A stretch of DNA of 64,000 bases from an uncultured Roseovarius sp. (GCA_947499555.1 CANMOU010000003.1:446979-510978); one strand, 5' to 3'. Shown: positions 51,049 through 60,104, counted from the first letter of the stretch. The notes: generated by a model from the sequence alone, not told the origin. Numbers and translations: made by a program.

Positions 51049-52128
51049 ATGGAACATGAATACGGTGAGCCAACGTTCTTTTTTCTCCAGCCTGAAGACG
51101 ATCCTCTAGATTGCATTGCGGCCCATTTAAAAGTCTTGTTCCGAAACGCGGTGGAGGCTTCGCACCGACCTACTAGTAAACGTTTTGCAGAATATGTCAT
51201 TTCGCGCTTTCCGAAAGAAATAGAGTTCAAGTTGATGGACGAGCGAAACAGTGTTGGGATCGCACTAGGGCATGTTAGCTTGGCCAATGTCTCAACTGTT
51301 GTTCGCAAGCTTGGAGATATTGTCGACACGACTGGAGAAATGACAAAGTTTGGCTTCTCTGAACGCGACATTAAGTACGTCTGCGATAAGGACGCGATGG
51401 CAGCGTTAGCGTTCGCTACATCTCGATCCGGCTACATCCGAGAACTAGGCCTCTCACGCATCCAATTTTTGGGTCCTGAAATTGGGTTTGCAATCATTGT
51501 TCTAAGGCTCAACGACTGGGTGCCGGAGGTGCGTGCAGCCGCAGTCAAAGCTATAAAAAGACTTACTAAAAAAGACCGAGGGCCACTCAAGCAACTAGCA
51601 TTCATGATTGCCGGTTCAATTAGCCTGCTTATTGACGAACGGCGATTGAGCCGAATGTCAAATAGCGAAAAGAATGTCGTTACGTCCCTTGTTAATTACC
51701 CAAATGTAAAAGAAGCGATCCGTTGGATACTCGTCAATGGTGAATCAGATCGTGCAGCAAATCTAAACCTTAACGCTGTAATCCAAAGTGGACTCTACGA
51801 TGAGGTGCTTCCCGAAGTTGCGATGAAAGCAAGGTGCTCCCATCGTCGAATAATTGCGACTCGCGCGATCTTAGAGGGAAAACATGTCTGGAAGTATGAG
51901 CGAGTTGTCCGCGTACCAGAAATAGCGCTGAGGGATTATCGTTCTCAGATTGTCAGAAGCGCATTAGAAGACAGGTCTGCCAACGTTGCTCTCGTTGCAA
52001 TATGCTATCTTATTGAATCCAACGAGTTGGAGCACTTGGATGAGCACACAATTGGCTTGTTAAAAGAGCGGCGAGAAAAATCACTCCAAAGAAAAACTAC
52101 TCTGTTGCTGGACATGATTGGCAAGTAA
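51049..52128 (+). CDS. HEAT-like helical repeat protein, unknown
   Basis: 359 aa, cytoplasmic, almost entirely alpha-helical. WVPEVRAAAVKAIKRLTKKD (about 161-180) and a later RSANVALVAICYLIESNELE have HEAT-repeat character. No catalytic motif is seen. It is strongly AT-rich compared with the core genes. An upstream TTG at 51031 would add six residues; ATG 51049 is preferred. It sits alone between repeat copies C and D. HEAT-like proteins occur in DNA repair, defence and scaffolding, so the role is open. Confidence 0.6.
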   Translation: MEHEYGEPTFFFLQPEDDPLDCIAAHLKVLFRNAVEASHRPTSKRFAEYVISRFPKEIEFKLMDERNSVGIALGHVSLANVSTVVRKLGDIVDTTGEMTKFGFSERDIKYVCDKDAMAALAFATSRSGYIRELGLSRIQFLGPEIGFAIIVLRLNDWVPEVRAAAVKAIKRLTKKDRGPLKQLAFMIAGSISLLIDERRLSRMSNSEKNVVTSLVNYPNVKEAIRWILVNGESDRAANLNLNAVIQSGLYDEVLPEVAMKARCSHRRIIATRAILEGKHVWKYERVVRVPEIALRDYRSQIVRSALEDRSANVALVAICYLIESNELEHLDEHTIGLLKERREKSLQRKTTLLLDMIGK

Positions 52129-52173
52129 GCAAAAAAGACTAGGGCGATTATCGATGCGCAGAAGCTCAACGTC

Positions 52174-52255
52174 AGCTTTGTCCGCATAGCTGCCATTAGA
52201 GGAGCGTTTGACCAACCAAAGTTATCAGTTGACCGCTTGGAGCCCAAAGCGACGC
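52174..52255 (+). repeat. Long intergenic repeat, copy D
   Basis: 82 bp, beginning AGCTTTGTCCGCATAGCTGC and containing AACCAAAGTTATCAG, identical to copy A at that stretch. It is in the same orientation as copy A and 2,473 bp downstream of it. It marks the right edge of the AT-rich array. Confidence 0.85.
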
Positions 52256-52632
52256 CCCTCGCGCGGAATCAAGGCCGAAGGCCGCCGCGCGATCGCCAGA
52301 CCGCCCCCCGGGCTGGCGATTGGTCGACCCAAGCGCTTAGATCAACCAATTCGCAGACTTGGCTGACATAAAGTGATCTGAACAAATGACGGATCGCCAC
52401 CCCGCGGTCTGGCCATCACGCGGCTTCTCACAGCAACTCAGGAACGTCCGCTAAGTCCCGCATTGCAGACATTGCTCGTCATAACCCATCGCCTCACTGA
52501 AGCTGACGCCGCTTCGATCCTGGAATCGCCCTTGGCCCGGGTTGGGAAGATCAAGCGCATTCCTTAACAGGCTCCAAATGTGCTGCGCGCTCTGTTCACA
52601 CATGGCACCTCAAGGCGTCATGCCGACCCCGC
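52256..52632. other. GC-rich intergenic stretch with hairpins, no gene seen
   Basis: Between copy D and the tandem repeat there is no convincing reading frame. Two hairpins stand out: CGCGCGG...CCGCGCG (about 52259-52294) and ATCGCCAG...CTGGCGAT (about 52293-52320). A sequence resembling a third intergenic repeat (GTCCCGCATTGCAGACATTG) is at about 52455-52475. It could be a decayed element. Confidence 0.45.
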
Positions 52633-52676
52633 ACCGACGCAATACCGACGTAATACCGACGTGATACCGACGTCGG
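52633..52676 (+). repeat. Four-copy 11-bp tandem repeat downstream of the GntR gene
   Basis: Units ACCGACGCAAT, ACCGACGTAAT, ACCGACGTGAT and ACCGACGTCGG follow each other without gaps. The last contains the palindrome CCGACGTCGG. It lies about 30 bp past the end of the GntR gene, so it could affect 3' mRNA structure or be a slippage product. Confidence 0.8.
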
Positions 52677-52704
52677 GATTCCAGCAAAATAAGGACGTTA
52701 ACCT

Positions 52705-53433
52705 TTAGCTGTCCTGCAGGAGCAGTTTCTGCTCTTCCACCAGGTGCAGTTTGATGAACTCCACCGCTTGCGCGACGTCTCGCGAGGCGATGGCATTGTA
52801 GAGCGTGTTGTAGCGTTTCTGGTAGTCCTGCACCCGTTTCGGCGTCAGGCTGCGACGACGCAGTTCTGTGCGAAAACTCTGGCGATAGGTCTCGACCGCC
52901 AGCCGGTAGCACGACGCCAGAAGCGCATTGCCCGTGCCTTCGGCAATCTGGATATAAAGCTTTTGTTCCAACGTGATAAAGGCATCCACATCGGTGGTAA
53001 TGGCCTCGATCTGTGACAGCGTCTTGGCCATGTCCGCCACCATCCGGGGCGTCATATTGACCACCGCCAGCCTGACGATCTCGGGTTCCAGTATGCCGCG
53101 CACCACAAGATGATCGAGCGGGCTTGTCTCGTCGGCCACGCTGTCCGGTGTCATCGCGGTGCGCGGTGTGGTTCTATAGGTGACAAAACTGCCGGACCCC
53201 GCCCGCCGCAGGATCACCTTCTGCCCTTCCAGAACATCCAGCGCCTCGCGCACCGTGTTGCGCGCCACCCCAAGTTCCGCCGCCAGTGTCCGCTCGGAGG
53301 GCAGACGTGTATCCCTCGGATATTCCTCAGCTTTTATGCGGGCGAAAAGCGTATCTACGACGATCTGCACCGTCGCTCCGATCGAGCCGGGAATGACAAT
53401 TCCAGGGCCGTTTTGCTTCAAAGAGGCGCTCAT
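52705..53433 (-). CDS. GntR-family regulator (FadR/FCD subfamily)
   Basis: 242 aa. The winged helix-turn-helix is at about 25-90 (DTRLPSERTLAAELGVARNT, then VREALDVLEGQKVI and RRAGSGSFV). The FCD-type helical effector domain follows, with the metal-ligand region around HLVEEQ. It is divergent from the thioesterase-dpp operon and is expected to repress it and itself through the 10-bp dyad at 53442-53476. The inducer is unknown. Confidence 0.9.
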   Translation of the reverse strand: MSASLKQNGPGIVIPGSIGATVQIVVDTLFARIKAEEYPRDTRLPSERTLAAELGVARNTVREALDVLEGQKVILRRAGSGSFVTYRTTPRTAMTPDSVADETSPLDHLVVRGILEPEIVRLAVVNMTPRMVADMAKTLSQIEAITTDVDAFITLEQKLYIQIAEGTGNALLASCYRLAVETYRQSFRTELRRRSLTPKRVQDYQKRYNTLYNAIASRDVAQAVEFIKLHLVEEQKLLLQDS

Positions 53434-53441
53434 TTTTCACC

Positions 53442-53476
53442 AGACCAATTTCGGTATAATTGGTATAAATTGGTCT
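53442..53476. promoter_or_regulatory. GntR operator, perfect 10-bp dyad
   Basis: AGACCAATTT (53442-53451) and AAATTGGTCT (53467-53476) are exact inverted copies separated by 15 bp. The centre adds TAATTGGTATAAATTGGT, giving tandem ATTGGT half-sites. It begins 8 bp upstream of the GntR start codon and about 110 bp before the thioesterase gene. Confidence 0.7.
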
Positions 53477-53584
53477 TCTGATTGCGTAAAGTGCTGGTTT
53501 TCAGGACAGCCCATTTGCCCAAAAACCCTTGGCGCCCGGCAAGGCGCAGGCAATAAGGGAAACCATGCCCGATGAACGAGCCAG

Positions 53585-54061
53585 ATGATGACCGATCAAA
53601 GCCTTTTCATGTCAACCCTGCACGCGATTGAACCGGGGTGGATTGACTACAACAACCACATGAACATGGGGTATTACACCGTTCTGTTTGACCGCTGCGC
53701 CGACGAAGCCTATGCGACGATGGGCTTTGGCCCGGACTATGCAGAGACACGTGGCTTGACCACCTACACGGCGGAATTTCATATCCGCTATTTGCGGGAA
53801 CTCAAGCTGGGAGACCGGGTGCGCGTGGCCTTTCGGATAGTTGCGCATGATGAAAAGCGCTTTCACAGCTTTCAGGAAATGTATCACGAAGAGGGCTGGC
53901 TGGCGGCCACCGGGGAATCCATGGTCCTGCATGTCAACATGACCGGGCCAAAAGTGGCTCCGATGCCGGGCGATATCCAGGCCAAAGTCAAAGCCATGGC
54001 CGTAGCCCAGGCGCACTTGCCGCAACCGGACGGTCTTGGCGGCGCGATCAGCCTGCGGTGA
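53585..54061 (+). CDS. Hotdog-fold acyl-CoA thioesterase (betainyl-CoA thioesterase-like)
   Basis: 158 aa. The hotdog-fold active-site segment is GWIDYNNHMNMGYYTVLFDR (about 18-37), the 4HBT pattern with Asp20/Asn23/His24. It resembles the thioesterases of carnitine and betaine catabolism (CdhB-like), which release glycine betaine from betainyl-CoA. Neighbours are a GntR regulator and a peptide/nickel-type ABC transporter; no carnitine dehydrogenase gene is present, so the substrate is inferred. ATG 53585 or 53588. Confidence 0.75.
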   Translation: MMTDQSLFMSTLHAIEPGWIDYNNHMNMGYYTVLFDRCADEAYATMGFGPDYAETRGLTTYTAEFHIRYLRELKLGDRVRVAFRIVAHDEKRFHSFQEMYHEEGWLAATGESMVLHVNMTGPKVAPMPGDIQAKVKAMAVAQAHLPQPDGLGGAISLR

Positions 54062-54158
54062 ACGCGTTGAAAAAGCAAAAAACTCTGTGAAAAGTATGAC
54101 AACGTACTCGACGCGCGGGGGTGCGCCAGTCTAGGCTCGGCAAAATGGGAGAACGCCG

Positions 54159-54218
54159 ATGTGTCCGCCACTCACATTGAAAAGACACACGGCACGCGCG
54201 ACGGGACCGGATGGTTAA
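54159..54218 (+). CDS. Tiny open frame coupled to the dppB-like start
   Basis: A 19-codon frame starts at ATG 54159 behind GGGAGAACGCC, a good ribosome-binding site, and ends TAA inside the start of the dppB-like gene (ATG 54211). Its short peptide begins MCPPLTLKRHT and has no recognisable motif. It could be a leader peptide for translational coupling or the stub of a lost binding-protein gene. Real translation is not shown. Confidence 0.35.
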   Translation: MCPPLTLKRHTARATGPDG

Positions 54219-55167
54219 TCTGATTCTGAAAAGGCTGAGCTTGGGTCTGGTCACGCTGTGGCTGGTCTCGGTCATCATTTTCATTGGGATCGAAGTCCTG
54301 CCGGGTGACGCCTGCACGGCCTATCTTGAGCGTGATGCCCAAGGTCAGCTGCTTGAAAACTGCCGCGCGGCGCTGGGGCTCGATAAGCCTGCCTTGACGC
54401 GGTATGCCGAGTGGGCAGCGGGCGCTTTGCAAGGTGATTTTGGCGTGTCGGTTGACGGTGAAACGCGCATCACCTCAGAGGTGGCTCTGCGCGTGAAGAA
54501 CTCCATCCTTCTGGCGGCTGGTGCGTTGAGCGTCGGTGTGCCACTCGCGATCCTTCTGGGCATCGTTGCAGGTCTTTGGCGGGACCGATTTCCGGACCTT
54601 TTCGTCTCGACCATGGCGATTTTCGCGATGACCATCCCCGAGTTTGTCACCGCGACCATTCTTGTCCTGATCTTTTCGATCTGGCTGGGCTGGCTGCCTG
54701 CGGTGGTTCTAACCCCCGCTGATGCGCCGCCTCTGGACTTTTTCCCCGAGTTCGTCCCGGCATCGATTGTTCTCACCTTTGTCATGGTCGCGCATATCAT
54801 GCGCATGGTACGCAGTTCGGTTATCGAGGTCATGGCCAGCGATTTCGTTCAGATGGCACAGCTGAAAGGCGTACCTTACTGGCGCATAGTCTTCCGCCAT
54901 GCGTTGCCCTCCGCGCTTTTGCCGGCAATCAATGTGGTGGCGCTGACGATTGCGTGGCTGCTCGGAGGGGTTGTTGTCGTCGAAGTTGTCTTCAATTACC
55001 CCGGCCTGGGCCGGATGATGATTGACGCCATCTCGGATCGCAATTTGCCGGTTATTCAGGCCATCACACTTCTTGTCGCTGCAACCTATGTGGTGATCAA
55101 TCTGGTCGCTGATCTTCTGACCATCCTGCTCAATCCACGGCAGCGCTCACAACTGGGGCGCATGTGA
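54211..55167 (+). CDS. DppB-type peptide/nickel ABC transporter permease
   Basis: 318 aa. A first membrane span (about 10-30), a large periplasmic loop, then five spans in the 90-310 region, the DppB/OppB topology. The EAA loop is recognisable at DFVQMAQLKGVPYWRIVFRH and the C terminus at VVVVEVVFNYPGLGRMMIDA. It forms half of the channel for an oligopeptide or similar solute. The next permease gene starts at TGATG. Confidence 0.9.
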   Translation: MVNLILKRLSLGLVTLWLVSVIIFIGIEVLPGDACTAYLERDAQGQLLENCRAALGLDKPALTRYAEWAAGALQGDFGVSVDGETRITSEVALRVKNSILLAAGALSVGVPLAILLGIVAGLWRDRFPDLFVSTMAIFAMTIPEFVTATILVLIFSIWLGWLPAVVLTPADAPPLDFFPEFVPASIVLTFVMVAHIMRMVRSSVIEVMASDFVQMAQLKGVPYWRIVFRHALPSALLPAINVVALTIAWLLGGVVVVEVVFNYPGLGRMMIDAISDRNLPVIQAITLLVAATYVVINLVADLLTILLNPRQRSQLGRM

Positions 55168-56060
55168 TGGCGCAGTTAGATCAGATATCTCAAGCGCCCC
55201 CGTCGCTTCTGCGCCGATGGATAACGATCCTGCGCGAGACGGGGCGCAGGCCTTCAGGCGCGATTGGCATCTTCCTTGTCACCCTGCATGTGGTGGTGGC
55301 TCTCGTCAGCCCATGGATTGTGCCCCATGATGCCATAACGATGGGATCGGATGAAATTCTGGCGCCGCCATCGGCCAATCATCTGCTGGGAACGGATGCT
55401 CTTGGCCGCGACGTCTTCAGCCGGGTGTTGCAGGGCGGGCGGCAGGCGCTGATTGTTTGTGGCATCGCCACGCCGCTTGCGATGCTGTGGGGCGGTATGC
55501 TTGGCATCTACCTGGGTTTGCGCGGCGGCTGGGTTGATGAAGTCGCCATGCGGTTGGTGGATGCCATCCTGTCCTTGCCGGGGATTCTGCCGCTGATGGT
55601 CGTGGTGGTGATGTTTGACGGAGGAAACCTGGTGCTGATCCTGACGCTGGGTTTCCTGTTTGGCATCCCCGTGATCCGCGTTGTGCGTGCCGCGACGCAT
55701 GGCGTTGTCGCGCGGGATTTCATACTTGCCGCCCGCGCACGGGGGCACAGGTTGGGTAACATCATGTGGCGTGAACTTTTGCCCAACGTCATTGATGTGG
55801 TCATGGTGGAAGGTGCGATGCGGCTCAGCTGGATGCTCCTGAGCTTTTCCGCGCTTTCGTTTCTGGGCTATGGCGTCGCCCCGCCCACACCGGACTGGGG
55901 GCAGGAAGTCTTCGAGGCGCGCATATACATGTCGGTTGCGCCCTGGGGTGTGCTTGGCCCGATGCTGGCACTGAGCTCGCTCATCATTGGTGTGAACCTT
56001 ACGGCGGATGCTCTGGCCAAAACACTGGGTCTCGACCGGTCCCAAAGGGCTGTGGTTTAG
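55167..56060 (+). CDS. DppC-type peptide/nickel ABC transporter permease
   Basis: 297 aa, six membrane spans with the DppC-specific start (HHLLGTDALGRDVFSRVLQG-type segment: NHLLGTDALGRDVFSRVLQ at about 72-90). The EAA loop is RDFILAARARGHRLGNIMWR. It pairs with the preceding permease. ATG 55167 shares one base with the upstream stop; an overlapping GTG at 55164 is possible. Confidence 0.9.
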   Translation: MAQLDQISQAPPSLLRRWITILRETGRRPSGAIGIFLVTLHVVVALVSPWIVPHDAITMGSDEILAPPSANHLLGTDALGRDVFSRVLQGGRQALIVCGIATPLAMLWGGMLGIYLGLRGGWVDEVAMRLVDAILSLPGILPLMVVVVMFDGGNLVLILTLGFLFGIPVIRVVRAATHGVVARDFILAARARGHRLGNIMWRELLPNVIDVVMVEGAMRLSWMLLSFSALSFLGYGVAPPTPDWGQEVFEARIYMSVAPWGVLGPMLALSSLIIGVNLTADALAKTLGLDRSQRAVV

Positions 56061-57695
56061 ATGGCAGAAGATGCGATCATCGAGGTGCGCGACCTCTCTG
56101 TTGGTTTCACCAGCCGTGCCGGCGAGACGGTCAACGTGCTCAAAGGCGTCAATCTTGCGGTCTGTCGCGGAGAAACCGCCGGCATCGTAGGCGAAAGCGG
56201 ATCGGGCAAAAGCACATTGGCGCTGGCGGCTATGGGCTTTCTCAAACCGGGTCTGCGAAAAACCGGTGGTGAGGTCCATTTCAACGGCGAGGATGTCTTT
56301 GCGATGTCGCCACAGCGGCTGGAGCAGATCCGGGGTGGCAAGCTTGGCCTGATCCCTCAGAATTCGGGGCAGGCGTTGACCCCCACCATGCGCATTGGTG
56401 CACAGCTTTGTGAGTCTCTGGCCTTGCATTGCGACCTGGCAAAAGAGGCCTGCGCCCCGCGTGCCGAAGACCTTTTGAGCCAGGTCCGCCTGCGCGATGT
56501 CAAAGCGATCATGCAACGGTTCCCGCATGAGTTGTCAGGCGGGCAACAGCAGCGCGTGGCCATTGCCATGGCGCTGGCAGGAGAGCCCGAGGCGCTGGTG
56601 CTGGATGAGCCGACCACGGGACTGGACGTGACAACGCAGATTCACATTCTCGACCTTTTGCGCGACCTCGCGAAAGAGCGGAACATGGCCATGGTCATGG
56701 TCAGCCATGATCTGGGCGTGATTGGCCGGTGCTGCCAGCAGGTGACGGTGATGCTCTCGGGCGAGGTTGTCCAAAGCGCGCCATCCAGTCAGGTGCTGTG
56801 TAAGCCCGAACATCCCTATGCAAAGAAACTTCTGGACGCTACGCCGCGCCTGCAACCCGTGGCCCGGATGACCAGCGGCGTGGATAGCGCCGCAACCGAA
56901 GCATTGAGCCTGCAAGACCTTGCGCTCAGCTACCGCCAACCGGGGTTTTGGGAGCGCACTTTTGGCAAGACCGAGTTGCCGCTGACCGTCGATGGTGTCT
57001 CGGTGTCTTTGAAGCAAGGTGAGACGCTGGGATTGGTGGGCGAATCCGGCAGCGGAAAATCGACTATTCTTAAGGCCATAGCTGGTATTCTGCCGCCACA
57101 AGCGGGTGCGATCACGCTCACCAACGGGTATGCCTTGCCGCACCGCATTCATGAGCGCAGTTCTGCGGAATTGCGCCGCATCCAACTGATTTTTCAAAAC
57201 CCTGACCAGGCACTCAATCCGCGCCACACGGCGCTACAAATCCTCTCACAACCCTTGCAGCTCTATTTTGGCATGAGTGGCGATGCCCTGCGCGACAGGG
57301 CCGTGGAACTGTTAGAGCGTATGCGGCTCAGCGCAGATTATCTTGAGCGTCTGCCGGGCCAGATGTCGGGCGGTGAGAAACAGCGCCTCGCCATCGCCCG
57401 TGCCTTTGCCGCCGAGCCGGAAATTGTGCTTTGTGATGAGGTGACGTCCGCGCTCGATGTCTCGGTTCAGGCGTCCGTGATGGAGCTTTTGCAGGACCTC
57501 AAGCGTGAAAAGAAAACCACCTATGTCTTTGTCAGCCATGACCTGGCTGTCGTGCAGCAACTAGCCGACCAGATCGTTGTCCTGAAACAGGGCCGGGTGT
57601 GCGAACAGGGTGCCGCCAGAGACATCTACGGCGATCCGCAAGATGCGTATACGAAGAAGCTTTTTGAAGCCGTGCTGGAGCCGGAGCCGGTTTAG
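56061..57695 (+). CDS. Fused DppD-DppF ABC ATPase
   Basis: 544 aa carrying two complete ATPase modules. The first has Walker A GESGSGKSTLALAAMG and signature LSGGQQQRVAIAMALAG. The second, from about residue 275, has Walker A GESGSGKSTILKAIAG, signature MSGGEKQRLAIARAFA and Walker B IVLCDEVTSALD. It energises the DppBC-type channel. No substrate-binding-protein gene lies in this operon, which is unusual for the family; the binding protein must be encoded elsewhere or the operon has lost it. Confidence 0.9.
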   Translation: MAEDAIIEVRDLSVGFTSRAGETVNVLKGVNLAVCRGETAGIVGESGSGKSTLALAAMGFLKPGLRKTGGEVHFNGEDVFAMSPQRLEQIRGGKLGLIPQNSGQALTPTMRIGAQLCESLALHCDLAKEACAPRAEDLLSQVRLRDVKAIMQRFPHELSGGQQQRVAIAMALAGEPEALVLDEPTTGLDVTTQIHILDLLRDLAKERNMAMVMVSHDLGVIGRCCQQVTVMLSGEVVQSAPSSQVLCKPEHPYAKKLLDATPRLQPVARMTSGVDSAATEALSLQDLALSYRQPGFWERTFGKTELPLTVDGVSVSLKQGETLGLVGESGSGKSTILKAIAGILPPQAGAITLTNGYALPHRIHERSSAELRRIQLIFQNPDQALNPRHTALQILSQPLQLYFGMSGDALRDRAVELLERMRLSADYLERLPGQMSGGEKQRLAIARAFAAEPEIVLCDEVTSALDVSVQASVMELLQDLKREKKTTYVFVSHDLAVVQQLADQIVVLKQGRVCEQGAARDIYGDPQDAYTKKLFEAVLEPEPV

Positions 57696-57698
57696 CGG

Positions 57699-59207
57699 TC
57701 AGCCTAGTTTCTTCGCTACAATCTCATTCACCGCTTTGGGGTTGGCCTTGCCGCCAGTGGCCTTCATCACCTGACCCACGAACCAGCCCGCAAGCTTGGG
57801 GTTCTCCTTGGCTTTTTCCACCTGCGCGGGGTTGTCGGCGATGATCTGGTCCACGGCGGCCTCAATCGCGCCGGTATCCGTCACCTGCTTCATACCGCGT
57901 TCTTCCACGATCTGCGCGGGATCGCCGCCTTCGGTATAGACGATCTCAAAGAGGTCCTTGGCGATCTTCCCGGAAATAGCGTCAGAGGCGATGAGGTCCA
58001 CGATACCGCCCAGTTGTGCAGGGCTGACCGGGCTGTCGGTGATCTCGGCATCGTCCTTTTTCAGGCGGCCAAAAAGCTCATTGATGACCCAGTTGGCCAC
58101 CAGCTTACCATCACGGCCTTTTGCCGCCTCCTCGAAATAGGCCGCATCCTGTACATCAGCGGTCAGAACGCTGGCATCATATTCGCTAAGGCCGAAATCC
58201 CCCACAAAGCGCGCCTTTTTCTCATCCGGCAATTCCGGCAGGGAGGCGGCAATCTCATCAACCCAGGCCTGCTCGATCTCCAGCGGCAGAAGGTCAGGAT
58301 CGGGGAAATACCGGTAATCATGCGCCTCTTCCTTCGAGCGCATCGAGCGGGTTTCGTTCTTGTCCGGATCATACAGTCGGGTTTCCTGCTCGACCTTACC
58401 ACCGCCTTCGACGATTTTTATCTGACGCTCTGCCTCGTACAAAATCGCCGCCTGAATGAAGCGCATGGAATTCATGTTCTTGATCTCACAGCGCGTGCCC
58501 AAGTGAGAGAAATCCTGTGTTTCCATGTACTTCTCATAGGCCCCCGGCGCACATATCGAGACGTTCACATCGGCCCGCAGGTTGCCGTTTTGCATGTTCC
58601 CATCGCAGGTGCCCAGATACCGCAGGATCTGGCGCAGCTTTCCTACGTAAGCCGCCGCTTCCTCTGGCCCTCGAATGTCCGGGCGGCTGACAATCTCCAT
58701 CAGGCACACGCCCGTTCGGTTGAGGTCCACAAAGGACATCGCCGGGTCCATGTCGTGAATGGATTTGCCCGCATCCTGCTCCATATGGATGCGCTCGATC
58801 CGCACCTTGCGCGCAATGCCGGGCGCCATATCCACCAGAATTTCACCTTCGCCCACGATGGGATGGTAAAGCTGCGAAATCTGGTAGCCCTGTGGCAGGT
58901 CGGGGTAGAAGTAGTTCTTGCGGTCAAAGGCGGATTTCAGGTTGATCTCGGCCTTGAGCCCCAACCCCGTGCGCACCGCCTGTTCCACACAGAACTCGTT
59001 GATTACGGGCAGCATGCCGGGCATGGCCGCATCCACGAAAGCCACGTTGGAATTGGGTTCCGCCCCAAATGTGGTCGACGCGCCGGAAAAGAGCTTCGCG
59101 TTCGAGGCCACCTGCGCGTGCACTTCCATCCCGATGACCAGTTCCCAATCCTGCTTGGCCCCGGCAATCACCTTGGGTTTCGGGGTCTCATAGGTCAGAT
59201 CCAGCAT
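57699..59207 (-). CDS. gatB: Aspartyl/glutamyl-tRNA amidotransferase subunit B
   Basis: 502 aa. The signature [22 protein letters not shown]-type segment (about 112-132 region) is clear, as are the GatB-typical [11 protein letters not shown] and [13 protein letters not shown] stretches and the YqeY-like C-terminal tail ([20 protein letters not shown] and [14 protein letters not shown]). With GatA and GatC it converts Glu-tRNA-Gln and Asp-tRNA-Asn into Gln- and Asn-tRNA. gatA/gatC are not in the window. A long antisense frame covers it and is not a gene. Confidence 0.95.
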   Translation of the reverse strand: MLDLTYETPKPKVIAGAKQDWELVIGMEVHAQVASNAKLFSGASTTFGAEPNSNVAFVDAAMPGMLPVINEFCVEQAVRTGLGLKAEINLKSAFDRKNYFYPDLPQGYQISQLYHPIVGEGEILVDMAPGIARKVRIERIHMEQDAGKSIHDMDPAMSFVDLNRTGVCLMEIVSRPDIRGPEEAAAYVGKLRQILRYLGTCDGNMQNGNLRADVNVSICAPGAYEKYMETQDFSHLGTRCEIKNMNSMRFIQAAILYEAERQIKIVEGGGKVEQETRLYDPDKNETRSMRSKEEAHDYRYFPDPDLLPLEIEQAWVDEIAASLPELPDEKKARFVGDFGLSEYDASVLTADVQDAAYFEEAAKGRDGKLVANWVINELFGRLKKDDAEITDSPVSPAQLGGIVDLIASDAISGKIAKDLFEIVYTEGGDPAQIVEERGMKQVTDTGAIEAAVDQIIADNPAQVEKAKENPKLAGWFVGQVMKATGGKANPKAVNEIVAKKLG

Positions 59208-59293
59208 GGGTGCGCTCCGCTTGACTTACACGTCGCGGTTTTAGGCCACGGCAGCGATGCGGGCAAGACGATATGCCTTGCCCAAAAAGCAGT

Positions 59294-60031
59294 TCACGCT
59301 GGCACAGTCAGTCCGGGGTCGCGCTGACGCAATCGAGACAGGGATATGAGGTGAGCGCCGAGGAACAGCGGCACAAAATAACCCGGAAACATGGCCAGCG
59401 GATGCAGGTTGATGATGTTAGGCGTGTCATGCGCCAGAAGATGCGCAAATCCCTCAGACGTGATGATGCCAAAGAAGACCGCAAATGCAAAATCAACCAT
59501 ACCGATGATGTTGGCGCGCAAGATCAACTGACGTGCATTCGGTGCGGCCACACGGGCGGCTTTCCACGCTTGCCAGGCGGCAAGTCCCGCCCAGATATCG
59601 CCAAGGCCGGCAGGCAAGGCAAACTGCCATGGAATAACACCACCGGCCCAGCCTAGTAAAAACAAGCCGCCCATCACCCTGGGAATTTGAAAGGCAATGA
59701 GGTCGGCATTGCTCAGCGCATTGGTCAATCTGCGCCCCATATGCGTGAGTTGCGAAAGCGCCCAAAGGCTCAGCGCTCCGCCAAATAGCACAATCAGAAC
59801 ACTAGGCGGGTCACCAAGGGTGACGGGCACGTTGAAGAGGTTGTTGCGCGACATTTCCATTGAGACAACTGCCCAGAGTGCCAACGCGGTGGCGAACCCA
59901 CCGACGACCCAAATGCGGTGGCTTAAGGTCAGTCCCGCATTGACTGCTGCCGCGTTGCAAAGCTGTACCGCGAAGATCGGCAACAAGATTGTGAACGCAT
60001 GAACAAACGCCAAAAAAAACATATCCAGCAT
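59294..60031 (-). CDS. Seven-span membrane protein, unknown function
   Basis: 245 aa with about seven hydrophobic segments. A conserved-looking segment is NLHPLAMFPGYFVPLFLGAH near the C terminus. I do not recognise a named family with confidence. ATG 60031 has GGAGA about 9 bp upstream; a longer frame reaches 60103 but overlaps the promoter region. It is divergent from an HxlR regulator and shares with it the TCAAATTT dyad, so it is probably its target. Confidence 0.7.
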   Translation of the reverse strand: MLDMFFLAFVHAFTILLPIFAVQLCNAAAVNAGLTLSHRIWVVGGFATALALWAVVSMEMSRNNLFNVPVTLGDPPSVLIVLFGGALSLWALSQLTHMGRRLTNALSNADLIAFQIPRVMGGLFLLGWAGGVIPWQFALPAGLGDIWAGLAAWQAWKAARVAAPNARQLILRANIIGMVDFAFAVFFGIITSEGFAHLLAHDTPNIINLHPLAMFPGYFVPLFLGAHLISLSRLRQRDPGLTVPA

Positions 60032-60104
60032 CAATATTCTCCAGTAGATACGAAGTTCGTAGTGACTCCGTCTGATATAGGTAACTTCAAATACGATAGT
60101 CAAT

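Noticed and set aside
49701-52255. Integron gene-cassette array with attC sites
   Set aside because: The repeats lack paired RYYYAAC/GTTRRRY core sites, and no integron integrase is visible in the window; the cassette-like order is reported without that label.
49701-52255. CRISPR array
   Set aside because: Repeat copies are too few, too long, irregularly spaced by whole genes, and no cas genes are present.
58014-59327. A 437-codon open frame antisense to gatB
   Set aside because: It lies wholly opposite a well-conserved essential gene, has no family resemblance and the His/Arg-rich composition typical of antisense frames in GC-rich DNA.
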